A stretch of 33,646 nucleotides of DNA from Oligoflexia bacterium (GCA_020847095.1 JADLCR010000014.1:1-33646); one strand, 5' to 3'; positions 8,540 through 17,324 are shown, numbered from the stretch's first letter. The notes: generated by a model not told the origin, from the sequence alone. A program made the numbers and translations.

Positions 8540-8614
8540 TGGCTCAGGTGGCAGGACTCGAAACTGCGACCAGGCGATTAACAGTCGCCTGCTCTACCAC
8601 TGAGCTACACCTGA
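8540..8614 (-). tRNA. tRNA-Asn (GTT)
   Basis: The minus strand folds into a full cloverleaf: acceptor TCAGGTG/CACCTGA, discriminator G, encoded CCA, D-arm GCTC/GAGC, anticodon stem GGCGA/TCGCC with loop CTGTTAA (anticodon GTT), and T-loop TTCGAGT. The T-stem reads GCAGT/CCTGC, so the normally invariant 53-61 G-C pair is a T-C mismatch (bases 8563 and 8555). Everything else looks functional, and it has its own promoter and terminator. Confidence 0.95.
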
Positions 8615-8627
8615 ATAGGGGTCCGAA

Positions 8628-8655
8628 TTTATAATGAGCCGATTTAGCCTGTCAA
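8628..8655 (-). promoter_or_regulatory. Strong sigma-70 promoter of tRNA-Asn
   Basis: On the minus strand, TTGACA (complement of 8650-8655), a 16-nt spacer and TATAAA (complement of 8628-8633) lead into the tRNA about 14 nt later. The tRNA can therefore be expressed independently of mglA. Confidence 0.75.
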
Positions 8656-8679
8656 GGCGATCCCTTCTTAGAGATCGCC
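8656..8679 (-). repeat. Hairpin spanning the mglA stop codon
   Basis: Arms GGCGATC and GATCGCC with a 10-nt loop; the mglA stop (8668-8670) lies in the loop. No T-run follows, because the tRNA-Asn -35 box starts right after it. It may act as a weak terminator or 3' stabiliser. Confidence 0.4.
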
Positions 8680-9258
8680 CCCTTTTAGAACCGTAATGAT
8701 GGACTTGCTGACGGTTTTTAAAGACTCAAACACCCCTTTGCCCTGAGTGGCAACGGCCTCAAATTCAGGGGAATTATAGCGATTAAGTGCCTTACGCAAG
8801 TCAGCAATTGGCGAGACATTCGCTAGATCGCGCTTATTGTACTGAATAACTAGGGGCACTTGCTTAATGTCGTAGCCTTGAGTTTCGAGGTTTTTTTCGA
8901 GGTTATTCATACTCTCGACATTTTCTTCAAATCGTTCGGCCTGTGAATCCGCAACAAAAATGATCCCATCCAAGCCCTTTAATATGAGTTTTCGGCTAGC
9001 GTCGTAAACCACTTGGCCTGGAACCGTATAGAGGTGAAACTTGGTCGTAAAACCGCGAATCTTGCCTATGAAAAGCGGCAAGAAGTCAAAAAACAGGGTG
9101 CGTTCATTTTCAGTATTAAGGGCAATAAGTTTACTTTTCTGGTCGGAGGCCGTCTTTTGATAAACCCACTGGATATTGGTGGTCTTCCCCCCTAGGCTCG
9201 GACCGTAGTAGACGATTTTGCAGTGAATTTCTTTAGCGTTATAGTTAATAAATGACAT
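8668..9258 (-). CDS. mglA: MglA, Ras-like GTPase of motility and polarity
   Basis: This 196-residue protein is the length of Myxococcus MglA (195). It has a P-loop GPSLGGKTT at residues 19-27, then FHLYTVPGQVVYDASRKLIL, with Thr-Val-Pro-Gly-Gln in the switch II region as in MglA rather than the Asp-x-x-Gly of classical Ras. FVADSQAERFEENVESM follows, and VIQYNKRDL supplies the guanine-specificity motif. MglA-GTP marks the leading pole in gliding myxobacteria; in Bdellovibrio it has been linked to prey invasion. No MglB/Roadblock gene lies beside it. It follows recR by about 50 nt in the dnaX-ybaB-recR block. Confidence 0.95.
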   Translation of the reverse strand: MSFINYNAKEIHCKIVYYGPSLGGKTTNIQWVYQKTASDQKSKLIALNTENERTLFFDFLPLFIGKIRGFTTKFHLYTVPGQVVYDASRKLILKGLDGIIFVADSQAERFEENVESMNNLEKNLETQGYDIKQVPLVIQYNKRDLANVSPIADLRKALNRYNSPEFEAVATQGKGVFESLKTVSKSIITVLKGGDL

Positions 9259-9309
9259 TACGGCGCATCCTCAAATTGAAATTCTACTGCGTCATTCACG
9301 GTAAGTGCC

Positions 9310-9909
9310 CTAAAGTTCAACCCGGTTCTCCAAAGCTCGGCCCAACGTTCTATGATCCACGTAATCCAGGTTCCCCCCAATAGGCACCCCTTGCGCCAGC
9401 CTTGTCACACGAACACCTTTGGGTTTCAGTAATTTGTTAATGTACAGGGATGTGGCATCTCCTTCAAGATCCGCATCAAGTGCAAGGATAACCTCCTTCA
9501 CCCCGTATTGATCAACACGATTTTCAAGTTCTTTGAGCCTTATCTGATCAGGTCCGATTCCATCAAGCGGCGAAAGCACCCCTTGCAGCACATGGTAGCG
9601 GCCTGTAAACGAGACGGATTCTTCAATTCTCAAAATATCCGCAGGGTCTTCGACCACGCACAAGAGCTTTTTCTCTCGCATCGGGTCAGCGCACTGCGAA
9701 CAAATATCTTTATCTGTATAGCTAAAGCACTCTGGACACGCATGAACCTGCATTTTGACATCAAGTAAACTCTGACTGAGGCGCCCAGCTAAATCCATAT
9801 GGGATTTTAAAATATGAAAAGCCAGTCTTTGCGCCGTTTTCTCGCCAAGACCGGGCAAATGCCCTAACTCTTCAATCAGTTTGTCGAGCGCCGCAATTTT
9901 AAATGCCAT
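9310..9909 (-). CDS. recR: Recombination mediator RecR
   Basis: This 199-residue protein of normal length helps load RecA at gaps together with RecF and RecO. An N-terminal helix-hairpin-helix (LGHLPGLGEKTAQRLAFHIL) is followed by a four-Cys zinc finger CPECFSYTDKDICSQC and a Toprim domain (LLCVVEDPADI...EVILALDADLEGDAT). The C-terminus has VTRLAQGVPIGGNLDYVD, which is highly typical. The ATG shares one base with the ybaB stop, consistent with translational coupling. Confidence 0.97.
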   Translation of the reverse strand: MAFKIAALDKLIEELGHLPGLGEKTAQRLAFHILKSHMDLAGRLSQSLLDVKMQVHACPECFSYTDKDICSQCADPMREKKLLCVVEDPADILRIEESVSFTGRYHVLQGVLSPLDGIGPDQIRLKELENRVDQYGVKEVILALDADLEGDATSLYINKLLKPKGVRVTRLAQGVPIGGNLDYVDHRTLGRALENRVEL

Positions 9910-10232
9910 TAAAAAAGTCCTGGGATCGACATGCCGCCGGTGATTTTGTTCATTTCATCTTCATTCATCTTTTTTGCTTGTTTGAGACCCTCATTGACGG
10001 CGGTCATCACTAAGTCTTGGAGCATTTCGACCTCTTTGGGGTCGACAACGTCTTTCTGAATACGAATTTCTTTTAAACTTTGGTTACCCGTCACCACCGC
10101 TACAACCGCCCCTCCGCCGCTTTTAGCCTCGATGGTCTTTTGCCCCAACTCTTCTTGAAGCTTTGACATCTTCACTTGCATTTGCTGGGCTTGCCTTAAA
10201 AAGTTTTGCATTCCGCCAGGGAAGTTCTTCAT
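9909..10232 (-). CDS. ybaB: YbaB/EbfC-family nucleoid-associated protein
   Basis: This 107-residue DNA-binding protein sits in the usual dnaX-ybaB-recR order. It shows the family features: MQNFLRQAQQMQVKMSKLQEEL helix at the start, then GGAVVAVVTGNQSLKEIRI and LVMTAVNEGLKQAKK, and a Gly-rich end GGMSIPGLF. The start ATG at 10232 is 12 nt after the dnaX stop; a GGAG-type site lies inside that gap. Confidence 0.95.
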   Translation of the reverse strand: MKNFPGGMQNFLRQAQQMQVKMSKLQEELGQKTIEAKSGGGAVVAVVTGNQSLKEIRIQKDVVDPKEVEMLQDLVMTAVNEGLKQAKKMNEDEMNKITGGMSIPGLF

Positions 10233-10244
10233 AAATGAATCTCC

Positions 10245-11945
10245 TTATGGTGAATCTTGAATCGAAGTGATCCGAGCATTCAAGGTGTTTTTAGCTTCCG
10301 CAATTAAAGGGTGCGCCTCAATCTTTTTCATTAGATCTTCATGAGCTTGGGCAGCCTTTTTATCGATAATCTCTTTTGGAGAAAGCACGGTTTCTTTTTC
10401 ACCCTTAGTCTCGACTTTAAAATCGAAGGCTTTGCTAAAGTATTCCTGCGCCAGTTCTTTAATCTGATTCAAAGCTTCAGGTTTCACTAATTGAGAATAG
10501 AAAAACTCTTGGTCCGGACTGAACTTTAAAAGAATGGTTTGCCCGTCGACTCCAGAAAAAGCCGCATATTCAAGCTTTGCGCCCAGCAAAGGCTTTTTCT
10601 TTTTCACCTGATCAATAAACTCAATCCAAGTCGTTTGGTCGAGCTCCCGAGATTGCACCGGCACCTCAGTGCGAACCGGCGTCGGACTCACGGGCTTTTG
10701 AACCTGCGGCTTACTAGCGGGCTCAGATTTTGCGAGACTTCCTGTACCGGCCCCCCCACTACTGCCTGCAGGAGCTTTCCGCACCTCCAAAGGCTTTCCC
10801 TGAGAAAGAGAGTCAATGATCGCTTGTAATGATTGAAGTCTTGGCGCTTGGGTCAGTCGAATTAAGACCATCTCCAAGACAACGCGCGGGTCAGAAGCCC
10901 GAACCACGTCTCCAACGCCTTTTAAGGTCATATCAAAAATCAAATGGATATCTTCTTCCGACAGTGACTGCGCAAGTCGTTGAAGCTCTTCGACTTCACT
11001 ATCTGGAAGATCCAAAAACTCTAAAGACTGGCTTTGAGTTCGCGCACCAGACGAAAGTTTAACGATCATGAGATTGCGCAAGGACTCTAAAAGGTCTTGA
11101 GCAAATTGCTTTGGATCATATCCTTGATAAAAAATGCGCTCCACAATATCCAAAACCATCTTGACGTCGCGACTTACAATCGCCTGAAGCATTTGGCCTA
11201 AAATCGTTCGATCGGTGAGCCCTAAAACTTCAATGACTTGCTTATGTGTGATCGTGTTTCCACAATAAGTAATGATTTGCTCAAGCAGGCTAAGCGAATC
11301 ACGCATGCTGCCTTCGGACTCGCGCGCCACCAACCATAAGGCCTGACTCTCAGCCTTAACGCCTTCGGCGGAGACAATTTCTTGAAGTCTCGTTGCCACT
11401 TGCCGTGTTGGAATTCGTCTAAAGTCAAAACGCTGACAACGAGAAAGAATAGTCACAGGAATTTTGTGTGGCTCAGTGGTGGCAAATATGAACACCACAT
11501 GGGCCGGAGGCTCTTCTAGGGTTTTGAGCAAGGCGTTGAATGCGCTTGTGGATAACATGTGGACTTCATCAATAATGTAGATTTTGTATTTACCGCGCGA
11601 AGGCATGTAGCCTACGGTTTCACGAAGCTCACGAATATTCTCAACACCGTTATTGCTGGCTCCGTCAACTTCAATGACGTCTACGGAGCGGCCTGAAGTG
11701 ATTTCTTGGCAATCCACACACTCGTGGCACGGCACAAATTCCTTCGCATTTTGACAACGAAGACTCTTGGCCAAAATTCTAGCTGTTGAGGTTTTACCTA
11801 CGCCACGGGCTCCAGTGAACAAAAGCGCATGGGGCATGCGTCCGCTTTTCAAAGCATTAAGGAGTGTGGTGGCCACATGATCTTGACCGATTAATTCAGT
11901 AAATGATTGTGGTCTTAATTTTCGGGCTAATACTTGGTAACTCAC
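10245..11945 (-). CDS. dnaX: DNA polymerase III subunits gamma/tau
   Basis: This 566-residue clamp-loader ATPase has Walker A GARGVGKTS, a zinc module C-x8-CHECVDC, Walker B IIDEVHML, sensor-1 FATTEPHKIP and the SRC motif TILSRCQRF. Domain III lies around residues 230-360. A Pro/Ser/Lys-rich linker (about 385-425) leads to the tau-specific C-terminus. I saw no classic A-AAA-AAG slippery heptamer near the linker, so production of a separate gamma form by frameshift is not supported. It is the first protein gene after the SRP RNA and leads the dnaX-ybaB-recR-mglA block. Confidence 0.97.
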   Translation of the reverse strand: MSYQVLARKLRPQSFTELIGQDHVATTLLNALKSGRMPHALLFTGARGVGKTSTARILAKSLRCQNAKEFVPCHECVDCQEITSGRSVDVIEVDGASNNGVENIRELRETVGYMPSRGKYKIYIIDEVHMLSTSAFNALLKTLEEPPAHVVFIFATTEPHKIPVTILSRCQRFDFRRIPTRQVATRLQEIVSAEGVKAESQALWLVARESEGSMRDSLSLLEQIITYCGNTITHKQVIEVLGLTDRTILGQMLQAIVSRDVKMVLDIVERIFYQGYDPKQFAQDLLESLRNLMIVKLSSGARTQSQSLEFLDLPDSEVEELQRLAQSLSEEDIHLIFDMTLKGVGDVVRASDPRVVLEMVLIRLTQAPRLQSLQAIIDSLSQGKPLEVRKAPAGSSGGAGTGSLAKSEPASKPQVQKPVSPTPVRTEVPVQSRELDQTTWIEFIDQVKKKKPLLGAKLEYAAFSGVDGQTILLKFSPDQEFFYSQLVKPEALNQIKELAQEYFSKAFDFKVETKGEKETVLSPKEIIDKKAAQAHEDLMKKIEAHPLIAEAKNTLNARITSIQDSP

Positions 11946-11957
11946 TCCCCATCCTTC

Positions 11958-12070
11958 AAAAATACAGGTAGACCGGGCACCCCCACGTCACATGAAGCAT
12001 CTGGTACCGTTGCTTCCTTTCGGACCTGGCGGGGTTCAGCCAGAGTTAACATCGCGCAGGACCCGGCCGT
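11958..12070 (-). ncRNA. ffs: Signal recognition particle RNA (4.5S-type)
   Basis: The minus strand carries the conserved SRP apical hairpin: GCCAGGTCCGAAAGGAAGCA with a GAAA tetraloop and the asymmetric GGAAGCA loop that binds Ffh. The outer stem closes by GGCCGGG (complement of 12062-12068) pairing with CCCGGTC (complement of 11971-11977), giving a molecule of roughly 100 nt. A T5 run (complement of 11958-11962) follows the stem and probably ends transcription. Exact ends are approximate. Position just upstream of dnaX is a common arrangement. Confidence 0.93.
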
Positions 12071-12201
12071 ATTTTGGCTTGCGCAGTAAAACTTAGGCGT
12101 CCTTGGTTTGCAAGCCCGGAATCCATGGGGACTCAGACTTAATAACGCCTCGCATAAAATACTTTCCATCCAAGGCGGCAACTGGTAAGTTGCGCCTCAA
12201 T

Positions 12202-13413
12202 ATGACCGACGTTTTGAGAAGAAAAACAAATGCCGTGACGATTGGCTCCGTCCTTTTGGGGGGAGACAATCCCGTCGCTGTGCAATCCATGACGAACACG
12301 GACACGGCCAACGCTCAATCCACCGCTCAACAGGTGATGGAACTGGCAAACGCTGGCTCGGAGCTTGTCCGCATCACTGTTAATACCGAAGAGGCCGCCC
12401 GCGCAGTCCCAAAAATCGCTGAAATTTTAGAAGCCCAAAACTGCCATGTCCCCCTCATTGGGGACTTTCATTACAACGGGCACTTGTTGTTAACAAAATA
12501 TCCGGAATGCGCCAAAGCCTTGGCTAAGTACCGAATCAATCCAGGCAATAGCGATATTGGAAAAGACGAAAAAAACAATTTTGCGACCATGATTGAGATT
12601 GCTCTTAAAAATGATAAGCCCGTGCGCATCGGCGCCAATTGGGGGTCACTCGACAAAGTCGTTGTCGCAAAACTTATGGATGAGAACCTCAAACGACAAA
12701 ATCCATTAAGTAATGACACCATCATGGAACACGCCTTGGTTCGCTCAGCGCTTGAGTCCGCTGAACTTGCACAAAAATTGGGAATGCCAAAAAATCGCTT
12801 AGTGCTCTCTGCAAAAGTGTCAAACGCCCAAGGATTGGTGCGCGTCTACCGAGCGCTTGCTGAATCCGGAGAATACGCCCTGCACCTTGGACTTACGGAA
12901 GCGGGCATGGGCATGAAAGGCATCGTGAGTTCGTCCGCGGCACTTGCAGTACTCCTTCAACAGGGAATCGGCGACACCATTCGAGTTTCAATAACTCCTC
13001 AACCCGGTCAACCACGAACAGAAGAAGTGTACGTTGCGCAGCAAATTCTCCAGAGCTTAGAAATTCGAAATTTCACACCACAAGTGACTTCGTGCCCCGG
13101 CTGTGGCCGAACCTCAAGTACGTTTTTTCAGACTATGGCCGAAGACATTCAATCGTATTTAAGAGAGCAAATGCCTATTTGGAAGCAAACTCACCCTCAA
13201 GTGGCTGAGCTTAAAGTTGCCGTCATGGGTTGCATTGTGAATGGGCCGGGCGAATCCAAGCATGCGAACTTAGGCATTTCCTTACCTGGTACCGCGGAAG
13301 ACCCGAAAGCCCCAGTATATGTAGATGGGCGCTTGGTCACCACTCTTCAAGGGCCGGGAATTGTTCCCGAATTCAAAAAAATTCTCAATCAGTACGTCGA
13401 AACCCATTATTAG
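12202..13413 (+). CDS. ispG: 4-hydroxy-3-methylbut-2-en-1-yl diphosphate synthase
   Basis: This enzyme makes HMBPP from MEcPP in the MEP isoprenoid pathway, using a [4Fe-4S] cluster. The core opens with [19 protein letters not shown] and includes GDFHYNGH, then INPGNSDIG and RIGANWGSL. The cluster ligands are in CPGCGRTS and [10 protein letters not shown] near the C-terminus (three Cys and a Glu, as in the family). I chose ATG 12202 (403 residues) because the alignment with known IspG begins there. The longer frame from TTG 12103 adds 33 residues with no family counterpart. The Shine-Dalgarno is poor, so TTG 12190 remains possible. The stop is TAG. Confidence 0.95.
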   Translation: MTDVLRRKTNAVTIGSVLLGGDNPVAVQSMTNTDTANAQSTAQQVMELANAGSELVRITVNTEEAARAVPKIAEILEAQNCHVPLIGDFHYNGHLLLTKYPECAKALAKYRINPGNSDIGKDEKNNFATMIEIALKNDKPVRIGANWGSLDKVVVAKLMDENLKRQNPLSNDTIMEHALVRSALESAELAQKLGMPKNRLVLSAKVSNAQGLVRVYRALAESGEYALHLGLTEAGMGMKGIVSSSAALAVLLQQGIGDTIRVSITPQPGQPRTEEVYVAQQILQSLEIRNFTPQVTSCPGCGRTSSTFFQTMAEDIQSYLREQMPIWKQTHPQVAELKVAVMGCIVNGPGESKHANLGISLPGTAEDPKAPVYVDGRLVTTLQGPGIVPEFKKILNQYVETHY

Positions 13414-13414
13414 G

Positions 13415-13444
13415 TTTACAATTTAAATTCAGCCGCCCTAGACT
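13415..13444 (+). promoter_or_regulatory. Possible promoter of the amber-interrupted exported-protein gene
   Basis: TTTACA (13415-13420), 18-nt spacer, TAGACT (13439-13444), starting right after the ispG stop. The -10 match is only moderate. Confidence 0.35.
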
Positions 13445-13529
13445 TTAATCTAGTCACTTCTTTTCTAGGGGAATTCAGAACAAGCAGTTCTGTGTGAAGA
13501 GAAGTCAGATTCCAAAGGAGGGGGTTTTG

Positions 13530-14261
13530 ATGAAGTTTCTTACTCTATTATCCATCACATGTTTACTTGTGGGTTCTGTTTCAGCTCACGCAGCACAAGA
13601 TGCAGGGGAATTGCTGTTTGACGATCCAGAAATCGTTCAAACACAAGAGCCGATCACCCATGAAGCATGGACTCAGCTTCATCGCCAGCAATCGCCTAAG
13701 AAGAAACATGAAGTTTCCGGTTAGTCGCTTTTCGATATGTTTTCTTCGCAAGGGTTAAATGGCCTTCCTGCATTGGGCGATATTGTGAACTTAGGAAAGC
13801 TCATTTGGGAAGTGATTCAGTACAACAGGCCCGCGGCCAACCTTTCGAGCGATTTTGCTAACGCGGTTCCTCGCGGAACCGAATCTTGGAAAGATCTCAG
13901 CGGCTGGTCTAGCCCACAGGCGCAAACTTTCACGGTAACTTATAAAAATAAGTTCCGAGCCAAAGTTGTGGATTTTAAATATCAGCTTCTTTACACCCAC
14001 AGCGGAAGCATGAAAGGTCAAGGCAAGTATCTGGCGAATATTACCGTGATTCCGGCCAAAATTAATGTGCTGGCTGGTTTCAAGCTCAACGCCTCGGCAA
14101 CCGTACCACAAGTCACCAATATGGGGACTGAGGAGTTGCCCGTAGCCGCTGCTCAAGTTTTGGTGAAATGGAGAGTAGAAACTCTACTTCAGCACCAACA
14201 AGTGGCTAAAGTTTATTCTTTAACTGGCGCTGGTGAGTACAAAGACATTACCCACCCGTAA
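13530..14261 (+). pseudogene. Exported protein gene interrupted by an in-frame TAG
   Basis: An ATG at 13530, preceded by AAAGGAGG (8 nt spacing), starts a signal peptide (MKFLTLLSITCLLVGSVSAHA, cleaved near AHA-AQ) and a short acidic region. The frame stops at TAG (13722-13724) after 64 codons, then continues in the same frame through SLFDMFSSQG for 177 codons to a natural stop at 14259-14261. The downstream part has no ribosome-binding site before its first ATG (13737) and no signal peptide of its own. I therefore read it as one exported protein of about 240 residues broken by a single stop. Alternatives are readthrough, a sequencing error, or a secreted 64-residue peptide plus a cytosolic remnant. 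The C-terminal half is beta-rich and unrecognised. A strong terminator follows. Confidence 0.75.
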
Positions 14262-14290
14262 GCCCGTTACACTAAACGATTGGTTATTAC

Positions 14291-14325
14291 AGCCAGGAGA
14301 GGATTCTCTCCTGGCTTTGTTTTTA
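14291..14325 (+). terminator. Rho-independent terminator
   Basis: An 11-bp perfect stem (AGCCAGGAGAG / CTCTCCTGGCT) with a GATT loop is followed by TTGTTTTT. It ends the transcript of the amber-interrupted gene. Confidence 0.92.
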
Positions 14326-14426
14326 ATAAACGGCCCTCTCTGGGGTTAGGGTCGGAGCAGCCGAGGCTATTGAATGTTGAATTTGTAACATATTGAAATT
14401 ACTTGATTATTTAGTCAAAACACCTT

Positions 14427-14436
14427 GACCTAGGTC
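14427..14436. repeat. Perfect palindrome upstream of the subtilase gene
   Basis: GACCTAGGTC is a 10-bp perfect palindrome about 60 nt before the subtilase start, in a 170-bp gap with no gene. It could be an operator half-site pair. No convincing promoter was placed around it. Confidence 0.25.
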
Positions 14437-14497
14437 CTGAAGTTTGGGCCCATATCATCCGATAAGTGGCAAAAGGGGTTAAGCGGAGGAAGGGCAC

Positions 14498-16105
14498 TTG
14501 TCGGAGCTTCAAGTTTCGTCAAATAGGCGGTTATTTAAAAAGCTACTCATTGTGGGTGTTCTGATTCTTTTGCCCTTGATGAGCTCTTTTCAAAACTGCG
14601 CCGATTCGTCGGCCTTTATGCGCGGACCACTGGTTGCCATGCCTCGCACGTGCACGGTTTCAAATGCGTCACTTCAAACGCTTTCGCAAATTTCCGCATT
14701 TAAAACCATTCCTGAGTCCATAAACTACAAATATGTCTTAAAGCCCGGACAGACTGAAGAAACCATTTTGCCCCAAGGCACGATTTTAAGTATTAAGCGT
14801 GAGCCCCTATGCGGAGAACCATTTATCACATCACTCGTTCTAGAAAAAGACACGACGGTAAACCAACTCAATCAAGAGCTTGAGCTTGACGCTTGCATTG
14901 AAGCAGCCGAACTCCCCGAGCGCGCCAGGCTAAGCGCACTGCCCGCTCACATGAATTTTGTTAAAGCGACAAATGGATGGAATACTTTCTATACCAGCTC
15001 TAATCCAATCGGCGCGGTGGATGTGGTTATTGCCATCATTGATGGCGGAGTAAAGACCCATACAAATCTATCGTTTTGGACAAATCCCGGCGAAACCGCA
15101 GGCAACGGTGTTGACGATGATGGAAACGGCAAGATCGATGATGTGAATGGTTGGAACTTCTATAACAATAACAATCGAGTCGACCCAGTTCTTCTTTCAA
15201 ATCCCGAAGCCGCCCATGGCACCCACGTTGCGGGCCTGGCGGCCGCTTCAGTGAACGATTCGCTCAACATCGCCGGCTCAATGAAGCTTAAAGCAAAAGT
15301 CATGAGCTTAAATATCTTTGGTGACTACGATGAATCGAAAGATTGCGATCTTGTTCCGAAACCAAACCCCTGCAATCGCGGCGTGACGGACTTAGATGTC
15401 GCCCATGCCATCGACTACGCCATTTCAAAAAGGGCCCACGTCATTAATCTCAGTCTCGCCGTTAGTGGATTTAGCGCCACCATGCTGGATGCCGTTGCAC
15501 GAGCGGCCGCCCAAGGAATCATCGTGGTGTCGGCCGCAGGTAATGACGGCATTCAAATTGGCACCTCTCGAAGTGACTCAAATTATATTAGTCCAGCAAG
15601 TTTTACCGTTGAGCTTCCCAATGAGGTGTTCACTGTGGGAAGTTTAGAAATCAAAACCGATGGCACTTACGCCAACATGTCCTTTTTCACAAACTTTCAT
15701 CCGGTATATGTGAATATCTCGGCACCCGGCTCTGAAGATGGACAAGCCGGAATTCTAAGTACGGGATTGGCCAATAATACGAAGCGGCTCCAGGGGACCT
15801 CAATGTCATCGCCAATCGTGGCCGGGGCCGCGGGCCTTGCCGCAGGCCTTGCCCGAACACGCGGGTACGTGCCGCATATAAGCCTCACCGAAGCCATTGT
15901 TAACTGGATGCAAAATTCCGGACAGACCGTAGCCATGGTCGACGATCCGGCGACTGCGGGAATCAACGAAGCGAATTTTCGAACACTAAACAATAAAGCA
16001 CTAGACCTTGAGGCTTTTGCCCTTTTGACCAATCAAAATCTAGTTACGCCACCGAACCCCGCTCTTCAAACTGGCACGGGCACATTGCCAACGATCTGTC
16101 CGTAA
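14498..16105 (+). CDS. Membrane-anchored subtilisin-like (S8) serine protease
   Basis: The start is TTG 14498 after GGAGGAAGG. The 535-residue product has a basic N-terminus (RRLFKK), a hydrophobic stretch and then SSFQNCADSS with Cys34. This could be an atypical lipobox, and the same (F/Y)QNC signature recurs in two nearby proteins. A pro-region of about 130 residues precedes the protease domain. The catalytic triad is intact: Asp182 (AIIDGG), His240 (AAHGTHVAG), Ser435 (GTSMSSPIVAG), with oxyanion Asn349 (AAGND). An Asp-rich loop GVDDDGNGKIDDVNGW resembles a calcium site. It probably acts at the cell surface or in the periplasm, on unknown substrates. Confidence 0.92.
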   Translation: MSELQVSSNRRLFKKLLIVGVLILLPLMSSFQNCADSSAFMRGPLVAMPRTCTVSNASLQTLSQISAFKTIPESINYKYVLKPGQTEETILPQGTILSIKREPLCGEPFITSLVLEKDTTVNQLNQELELDACIEAAELPERARLSALPAHMNFVKATNGWNTFYTSSNPIGAVDVVIAIIDGGVKTHTNLSFWTNPGETAGNGVDDDGNGKIDDVNGWNFYNNNNRVDPVLLSNPEAAHGTHVAGLAAASVNDSLNIAGSMKLKAKVMSLNIFGDYDESKDCDLVPKPNPCNRGVTDLDVAHAIDYAISKRAHVINLSLAVSGFSATMLDAVARAAAQGIIVVSAAGNDGIQIGTSRSDSNYISPASFTVELPNEVFTVGSLEIKTDGTYANMSFFTNFHPVYVNISAPGSEDGQAGILSTGLANNTKRLQGTSMSSPIVAGAAGLAAGLARTRGYVPHISLTEAIVNWMQNSGQTVAMVDDPATAGINEANFRTLNNKALDLEAFALLTNQNLVTPPNPALQTGTGTLPTICP

Positions 16106-16156
16106 ATGCAAATTTTGCCCATTACATTGAATCACACAAGCTGCTAACACCTTCTT

Positions 16157-17287
16157 ATGCCAAGGTTTTTTGCTACATGCCCAAGAGGAATTGAATCCTC
16201 ATTAAGAGAAGAACTCATTGAACTCGGCGCCAAAGGGGTGGTTTCGGGCACTGCAGGCGTGAGCTTCGAAGGAAGTTGGAAAACATGTTACATGGCCAAT
16301 CTCCAAGTGCGAAGCGCCAGTCGTGTGCTTTATCCTGTTTTAGATTTTCCAGCCTACGAGCCTGATCACATTTATCACAATGTGCTCAAGCACGATTGGA
16401 CCAAGTATATCAACGTCAACCAAACAATTGCCGTTGACTCAAATGTGCGCGACAGCAAGATTCAAGATTTGCGCATCGTTTCGTTGAAAGCCAAAGATGC
16501 CGTAGTCGATCAATTTCGTGAAAAATTCGGCTCTCGACCAAATGTCGATACCGAAAAAACAGATCTGCAGATCTCTGTAAGATTAGCAAGAAACGCATGC
16601 ACAGTTTCTCTCGACACCTCGGGAGGGTCATTGCATGAGCGCGGCTATCGCAAATTCACAGGGCAAGCGCCTATCAAAGAAAATCTGGCCGCAGGACTTC
16701 TGAGGCTTGCACAATGGGATCCGAAAACAGAGGCGTTACTTGATCCCACGTGCGGATCAGGAACCTTTTGTCTTGAGGGCGGGCTTCGAGCATTAAACAT
16801 TGGGCCCGGAACCTTAAAAGAACGATTTGGATTTCAAAAATGGAAGACTTACCAGTCTGACGCCTTTGACGAATGCCTCAGCACTTGCCACGAACAAGAG
16901 CTCATTCAGTTGCCTCGCCCGATATTCGGGTTCGACAAGGATCAGCGCGTAATCGCGGCTGCAGAAAAAAACTCCAAGCTTTCGGCTCTTCATAATCTTG
17001 TCAAATTCAAACATCAAGCTCTCAAGGATCTCGAGGGGCCACCGGTCGATGGACCGGGACTAATCATCGCCAATCCGCCCTACGGAGAAAGACTGTCAGA
17101 AATTGAAGAACTAAAAGACCTTTACAGCTTTTTAGGCCGGCTTTACCGAACAAAATTTAAGGGTTGGAGAATGGCTGTGCTCACAAGCGAGCGCAGTCTT
17201 ATGGACTGCTTGGATTTAAAGCCAGCAAAATCTTACCGGGTCTTTAACGGGTCTATTCCTTGTTTCTTCGAAATTTTCCATAATTGA
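16157..17287 (+). CDS. THUMP-domain class I RNA methyltransferase (RlmL/YpsC-like)
   Basis: This 376-residue protein begins MPRFFATCPRGIESSLREEL, the usual start of the YpsC/RlmL N-terminal family. A THUMP-like RNA-binding region follows up to about residue 165. The methyltransferase domain then shows LHERGYRKFTGQAPIKENLAAGLL, the SAM motif LLDPTCGSGTF, and the catalytic NPPYGERL near residue 305, which marks N-methylation of a guanine or adenine exocyclic amine. By family it would make m2G in 23S rRNA (position 2445-type). It lacks the C-terminal RlmK half seen in E. coli. No good Shine-Dalgarno precedes the ATG. Confidence 0.88.
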   Translation: MPRFFATCPRGIESSLREELIELGAKGVVSGTAGVSFEGSWKTCYMANLQVRSASRVLYPVLDFPAYEPDHIYHNVLKHDWTKYINVNQTIAVDSNVRDSKIQDLRIVSLKAKDAVVDQFREKFGSRPNVDTEKTDLQISVRLARNACTVSLDTSGGSLHERGYRKFTGQAPIKENLAAGLLRLAQWDPKTEALLDPTCGSGTFCLEGGLRALNIGPGTLKERFGFQKWKTYQSDAFDECLSTCHEQELIQLPRPIFGFDKDQRVIAAAEKNSKLSALHNLVKFKHQALKDLEGPPVDGPGLIIANPPYGERLSEIEELKDLYSFLGRLYRTKFKGWRMAVLTSERSLMDCLDLKPAKSYRVFNGSIPCFFEIFHN

Positions 17288-17324
17288 TTGAGTTGGCACA
17301 ATCAGTGCTTTAACAAGCCCTTGA

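Noticed and set aside
12103-12201. 33-residue N-terminal extension of IspG
   Set aside because: Homology to IspG begins at the ATG 12202; the extension has no counterpart and no good ribosome-binding site.
13722-13724. TAG as pyrrolysine or a reassigned codon
   Set aside because: TAG ends several intact genes in this window and no suppressor tRNA or pyl gene is visible.
15697-16032. 111-codon ORF antisense to the subtilase
   Set aside because: It lies entirely over the protease domain containing the catalytic Ser and has no supporting signal.
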